In this document: piece by piece, positions 7,255-9,731 of the stretch
How the letters are laid out: every line of letters starts with the position of its first letter
How positions within the stretch are numbered: position 1 is the first letter of the stretch
NCBI GenBank assembly: GCA_934869045.1
Contig: CAKXAF010000027.1
Span: 1 to 9,731 of the forward strand
Source of the DNA: an uncultured Nitrososphaerota archaeon
Lineage (GTDB): Bacteria > Bacillota > Clostridia > Oscillospirales > Ruminococcaceae
Length of the DNA stretch: 9,731 bases
Direction: 5' to 3'
The notes under the pieces: model-generated
Seen by the model: the letters and a program-made list of their open reading frames with translations, nothing else
Database searches by the model: none
Told to the model about the DNA's origin: nothing
Translations under genes and position numbers: made by a program

Positions 7255-7842
7255 TCAAAACGATTGGTTTGCTTGGCGGTTCAGCCAGGCGTCCCGGGTG
7301 ATCCCGTAAAGGTCACAATCCTGGAAGCCCAGGGAGCAGCGGTATTTCTGGGGGGGAAAACCCTCCTTCAGCATTCCGGCTTTGACCATGACGCGGCCGG
7401 AACCCGGGTTTTTCACCGAGTGGTAAGCCTCAACGCGGTTGATGCCGACCTGACGGAAGGCAAAGTCCAGCACGGCGTGAAGGGCCTCGGCCACATAGCC
7501 TTGTCCCTGCCAGAGGCGGCCGATGCAGTAGGCGGTCTCGTAACAGAGGTCGCTTTCACAGACCTCCATCAGGGAGATCACCCCCACCGGTTCACCGACA
7601 TCTTCAGGGACGATGGCCCAGCGGTAGAAATCCGGACGGCTGTACTGGCTGAGAATATTCTCCAGAAGCTCCCGGTCCTCTGCCGGGGACTGGTGGGCGG
7701 TCCAGCGCATGAATTTGGAAACAGCGGGATCACTGGTCCAGTTTCGAAACATAGCCTCCTCATCCCCCGGGGCAAACCGGCGGAGCAGGAGGCGGCTAGT
7801 TCGCAGCATCGCCGTTCCTTTATGATTCATTCCAGTTTTCAT
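7255..7842 (-). CDS. RimJ/RimL-like GNAT N-acetyltransferase, first gene of the T-box-controlled operon
   Basis: A 195-residue acetyl-CoA-dependent acetyltransferase of the RimJ/RimL (Acetyltransf_3) type. It opens with the typical LRTSRLLLRRFAPGDEEAMF (13-32). Motif A is GRLWQGQGYVAEAL (108-121, Q-G-Q-G core), and motif B contains HSVKNPGSGRVMVKAGM (141-157) with the conserved Asn. The target could be a ribosomal protein or other N-terminus, an amino acid or a small molecule. The frame is open from a GTG at 7863, but that codon lies at the end of the leader terminator's U-tract and lacks a ribosome site. The ATG at 7842 follows GGGAGG (7855-7850) by 7 nt and is preferred. It lies between the T-box leader and thrS, so it should be induced together with thrS on threonine starvation. 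Confidence 0.9.
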   Translation of the reverse strand: MKTGMNHKGTAMLRTSRLLLRRFAPGDEEAMFRNWTSDPAVSKFMRWTAHQSPAEDRELLENILSQYSRPDFYRWAIVPEDVGEPVGVISLMEVCESDLCYETAYCIGRLWQGQGYVAEALHAVLDFAFRQVGINRVEAYHSVKNPGSGRVMVKAGMLKEGFPPQKYRCSLGFQDCDLYGITRDAWLNRQANQSF

Positions 7843-7861
7843 TTCAGCGCCTCCCTTCCGC

Positions 7862-7904
7862 ACAAAACAAAAAACGCTTCATCCCCAAGGCAAGGGATGA
7901 AGCG
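7862..7904 (-). terminator. T-box leader intrinsic terminator
   Basis: On the - strand, an 11-bp stem CGCTTCATCCC (7904-7894) / GGGATGAAGCG (7885-7875) with an 8-nt loop is followed by TTTTTTGTTTTG. It sits between the T-box motif and the acetyltransferase ribosome site, as an attenuator should. The CCC of its 5' arm can instead pair with the GGG of the T-box motif, which makes terminator and antiterminator mutually exclusive. Confidence 0.92.
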
Positions 7905-8103
7905 AAGCTCCATGGTTCCACCCAAATTACGGCAAAACGCCGTCACTTTGCGGCCTGTTAACGGCGGCCGGCCGTCGCGGTTCACCGCGCCCTCCCAGGT
8001 GGTATCAGGTCTCCTTATTCCGGGAATGCTTGCAGCCGGGACATTCCTCTCTGGACGAAAAACGGCTGGAGAACCGCGTCCTGTTCGCAGGTTTCAATCT
8101 GTA
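7862..8103 (-). promoter_or_regulatory. T-box riboswitch leader, probably tRNA-Thr-responsive
   Basis: This untranslated leader of about 240 nt precedes the acetyltransferase-thrS operon. T-box leaders bind uncharged tRNA and switch from terminator to antiterminator. Visible parts are: a Stem I distal hairpin GGAATG (8047-8042) / CATTCC (8028-8023) with apical CTGCAAG; a likely specifier ACC (8003-8001) in the context GATACCACC on the 3' side of Stem I; a CGCGG/CCGCG hairpin (7989-7976); an ACGGC/GCCGT hairpin just before the antiterminator (7943-7929); the T-box motif GGGTGGAACCATG (7923-7911); and the terminator. ACC is a threonine codon, agreeing with thrS downstream. The motif ends in CATG where the consensus has CGCG. 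Presence of a T-box is nearly certain; the specifier placement is inferred from context. Confidence 0.9.
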
Positions 8104-8109
8104 ATTGAT

Positions 8110-8138
8110 ATTGTAGCACTCACGCGGACAGATGTCAA
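8110..8138 (-). promoter_or_regulatory. Sigma-A-type promoter of the T-box leader/acetyltransferase/thrS operon
   Basis: On the - strand, TTGACA (8138-8133, perfect -35 consensus) is followed by a 17-nt spacer and TACAAT (8115-8110, one mismatch from the -10 consensus). Transcription would start near 8103-8102, just upstream of the T-box Stem I. This is the strongest promoter in the window. Confidence 0.92.
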
Positions 8139-8220
8139 GCGGTTTTCCCGAGGCAGGCAAAAGATTCGGGGGCGTTTCTGTTTTTTCGGTACAGGGGAGG
8201 AGAACAGGCCGCGTATTTTC

Positions 8221-8264
8221 CGGAATTTTCTGGCGATCCTCTGGTTCTTGGCGGAATTTTGTGG
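8221..8264 (+). repeat. Direct repeat pair at the flavoprotein promoter
   Basis: CGGAATTTTCTGG (8221-8233) recurs as CGGAATTTTGTGG (8252-8264), 12 of 13 bases identical, with starts 31 nt apart (about three helical turns). The second copy abuts the -10 box at 8265. This could be a pair of regulator-binding sites on one face of the helix, or a relic of a small duplication. Confidence 0.6.
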
Positions 8265-8270
8265 TACAAT
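8262..8270 (+). promoter_or_regulatory. Extended -10 promoter for the flavoprotein-fbp operon
   Basis: TGGTACAAT provides an extended -10 (TGn plus TACAAT at 8265-8270). The hexamer 17 nt upstream, TGGTTC (8242-8247), is a poor -35, so the extended element would have to compensate. Transcription would begin around 8277, giving a leader of about 24 nt with AAGGGGG (8285-8291) before the ATG at 8301. Confidence 0.65.
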
Positions 8271-8300
8271 GGTAAAAACGTCTCAAGGGGGAATTCAATC

Positions 8301-9563
8301 ATGAAACCTACGCTCGCCGTGGCTGGCGGAGGTGCGTCCGGACTTTGCGCCGCAGTGTGCGCAGGACGCTCCGGCGCTTTCGGCCGCGTGCTGCTCCTGG
8401 TGCGGGGGCCTCGGGTGGGACGGAAGCTGCTGGCCACAGGAAACGGCCGCTGCAATCTGACCAACCGTTTTTTTTCAGCGGAGAATTACCGGTGCCGGGA
8501 CGGGCAGGCGCCGGATTTTGTAAAACCGGCTTTTCGGGCCTTCGGGCTTTCGGAGACGCTTGGATTTTTTGAGAGCCTGGGCATCCTGCCCCTGGAGGAG
8601 GACGGCGGGAAGATCTATCCCCGTTCCCTTCAGGCGGCGTCGGTGCTGGACGCGCTGCGGTTTGAGGCGGAACGGCTGGGCGTGGAGATCCTTTGCGGCC
8701 AGGAGGTAACAGGAATCCGGCCCACGGCGGAGGGGTTTCTGCTTTTTACAGAGGACGGGAGGCACCGGGCAGGGCAGGTGCTGTTGGCGGCCGGAGGGGC
8801 GGCTTCACCCAAGCTGGGCGGAACGGACAGCGGCTGCCGGCTGCTGGAGGGTCTCGGGCACGGGGTCACCCCGTTGGTTCCCTCCATTGTGCAGCTGAAA
8901 ACGGAAACCGAGACGATCCGTGCCCTCACCGGGATCAAGGCCGATGGCAGAGCTATTTTGACCGATGGGAAGGATTCCTTTGCTGACGAAGGGGAGATCC
9001 TCTTTACGGAATACGGCGTTTCAGGGCCTCCGGTGATGCAGCTCTCCTGCCGGGCGGGACGGATGCTGGATCAGGGGCGGAAGCCGGCGCTTTTGCTGGA
9101 TCTGGCGGCGGAATACGGGGAGGCGGAGCTGTTCCGCCTGTTGGAACAGCGCGCCGCCGCCCGTCCCTGGACTTTGCTGGAAAATTTCCTGATGGGGATG
9201 TTCCACAAGCGGGTGGGACAGGCGGCCATGAAGGCGGCGGGGATTGCGCCCCTTTCCCGGGAGGCCGGGAGCCTGTCCGCCGGGGAGCTTCGGGCGCTGG
9301 CGGCGCAGCTCAAGGGCTGGAAACTGCCGGTGACAGGCACCATGGGGATGGCCAACGCCCAAGTGACGGCAGGCGGGGCGGAGCTGTCAGGCTTTGACCC
9401 GGAAACCATGGAATCAAGGCTGGCGCCGGGGCTTTTCGCCTGCGGGGAGGTGCTGGATATCGACGGGGACTGCGGCGGCTTCAACCTGCAGTGGGCCTGG
9501 TCCTCGGCGATGCTGGCGGTCCGGAGCATGGCCGCACAGAGGAAAGGCGGTATGTATCGATGA
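8301..9563 (+). CDS. NAD(P)/FAD-dependent oxidoreductase, HI0933/YhiN/BaiN family
   Basis: A 420-residue cytoplasmic flavoprotein of the HI0933-like family. Members are widespread; BaiN of bile-acid-converting clostridia is one, but most have no known substrate. The FAD-binding Rossmann motif is AVAGGGASGLCAA (6-18). The family signature GRKLLATGNGRCNLTN is at 40-55. Further conserved blocks are LLAAGGAASPKLGGTDSG (161-178), TEYGVSGPPVMQLS (236-249), NAQVTAGG (352-359), and FACGEVLDIDGDCGG then FNLQWAWSS (379-402). The frame is open to a GTG at 8259, but the ATG at 8301 follows AAGGGGG and begins immediately at the Rossmann strand, so it is preferred. One oddity: residue 34, at the end of the second strand where a Glu usually holds the FAD ribose, is Val (GTG). 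The stop overlaps the next start (ATGA). Confidence 0.92.
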   Translation: MKPTLAVAGGGASGLCAAVCAGRSGAFGRVLLLVRGPRVGRKLLATGNGRCNLTNRFFSAENYRCRDGQAPDFVKPAFRAFGLSETLGFFESLGILPLEEDGGKIYPRSLQAASVLDALRFEAERLGVEILCGQEVTGIRPTAEGFLLFTEDGRHRAGQVLLAAGGAASPKLGGTDSGCRLLEGLGHGVTPLVPSIVQLKTETETIRALTGIKADGRAILTDGKDSFADEGEILFTEYGVSGPPVMQLSCRAGRMLDQGRKPALLLDLAAEYGEAELFRLLEQRAAARPWTLLENFLMGMFHKRVGQAAMKAAGIAPLSREAGSLSAGELRALAAQLKGWKLPVTGTMGMANAQVTAGGAELSGFDPETMESRLAPGLFACGEVLDIDGDCGGFNLQWAWSSAMLAVRSMAAQRKGGMYR

Positions 9564-9731
9564 AACAGGATCTGGAATTTGTCCGGGGCAATCTCCGCTA
9601 TCTGCGGATCCTCGCCCATCAATATCCCACGGTGGAGGCGGCTTCCACTGAAATTATCAATCTGCAGGCCATCTTGAGTCTGCCTAAAGGAACGGAACAT
9701 TTTCTGACCGATATTCACGGGGAATATGAGC
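9560..9731 (+). CDS. fbp: Fructose-1,6-bisphosphatase class III, N-terminal part
   Basis: The first 57 codons of a gene running off the window. The translation starts MKQDLEFVRGNLRYLRILAH and contains TEIINLQAILSLPKGTEHF then LTDIHGEYE. This closely matches the N-terminal region of the Firmicutes-type (class III) fructose-1,6-bisphosphatase, where the Asp-x-His of the metallophosphatase core follows the KGTEHF segment. The enzyme hydrolyses fructose-1,6-bisphosphate to fructose-6-phosphate in gluconeogenesis. The ATG overlaps the preceding stop codon by 4 bases (ATGA), and AAAGGCGG lies just upstream, suggesting translational coupling with the flavoprotein. The match is from recall of the family and covers only a short stretch, but it is distinctive. 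Confidence 0.9.
   Translation, partial: MKQDLEFVRGNLRYLRILAHQYPTVEAASTEIINLQAILSLPKGTEHFLTDIHGEYE

Noticed and set aside
7843..7863. GTG start giving seven extra residues for the T-box-controlled acetyltransferase
   Set aside because: The GTG lies at the end of the terminator U-tract with no ribosome site, and the extension overlaps the GGGAGG that serves the ATG at 7842.
8259..8300. Upstream GTG start for the flavoprotein
   Set aside because: It would precede the predicted transcription start and include the -10 box and ribosome site; the ATG at 8301 fits the family N-terminus.
7264..8304. A 346-codon open frame on the + strand
   Set aside because: It runs antisense through the acetyltransferase, the T-box leader and the promoter; its translation has no recognisable domain.

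Overview
The window looks like chromosomal housekeeping DNA from a high-G+C member of the Bacillota, most likely class Clostridia and plausibly an Oscillospiraceae/Ruminococcaceae gut organism. This rests on the protein types: a Firmicutes-type class III fructose-1,6-bisphosphatase start, a T-box-controlled threonyl-tRNA synthetase, a TraX-family membrane protein, and IMP synthesis split between two separate enzymes. The assignment is inferred from gene content; no rRNA gene is present. I see no insertion sequence, phage gene, CRISPR array, tRNA or rRNA.

Left part, + strand (1-5270). The window opens inside a TauE/SafE-type membrane exporter, followed 12 nt later by a GNAT acetyltransferase. 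After a 113-nt gap comes a co-directional purine cluster: a stand-alone IMP cyclohydrolase (PurO family), a monofunctional AICAR formyltransferase (the PurH transformylase half only), a TraX-family integral membrane protein, and PurD (GAR synthetase). The first two would together carry out the last two steps to IMP, normally done by the bifunctional PurH. PurD performs the second step of the same pathway. The TraX gene appears to have lost one base near its 3' end. A perfect 16-bp hairpin ends the cluster and lies between the convergent purD and thrS genes.

Middle part, - strand (5286-8138). A consensus sigma-A-type promoter (TTGACA, 17 nt, TACAAT) drives a leader of about 240 nt. It has T-box riboswitch hallmarks: a GGGTGGAACC T-box motif, a competing rho-independent terminator and a plausible ACC (Thr) specifier. 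The leader is followed first by a RimJ/RimL-like GNAT acetyltransferase and then, 19 nt later, by thrS. Threonine-tRNA charging is therefore predicted to control both genes.

Right part, + strand (8221-9731). A promoter with an extended -10, overlapped by a near-perfect 13-bp direct repeat, precedes a HI0933/YhiN/BaiN-type flavoprotein. Its stop codon overlaps the start of a class III fructose-1,6-bisphosphatase gene that runs off the window.

No wholly new system stands out. The points most worth following are the T-box-controlled acetyltransferase, the split IMP-forming enzymes with a TraX gene inside the purine cluster, the TraX frameshift, and the flavoprotein whose usual adenosine-binding glutamate position is valine.
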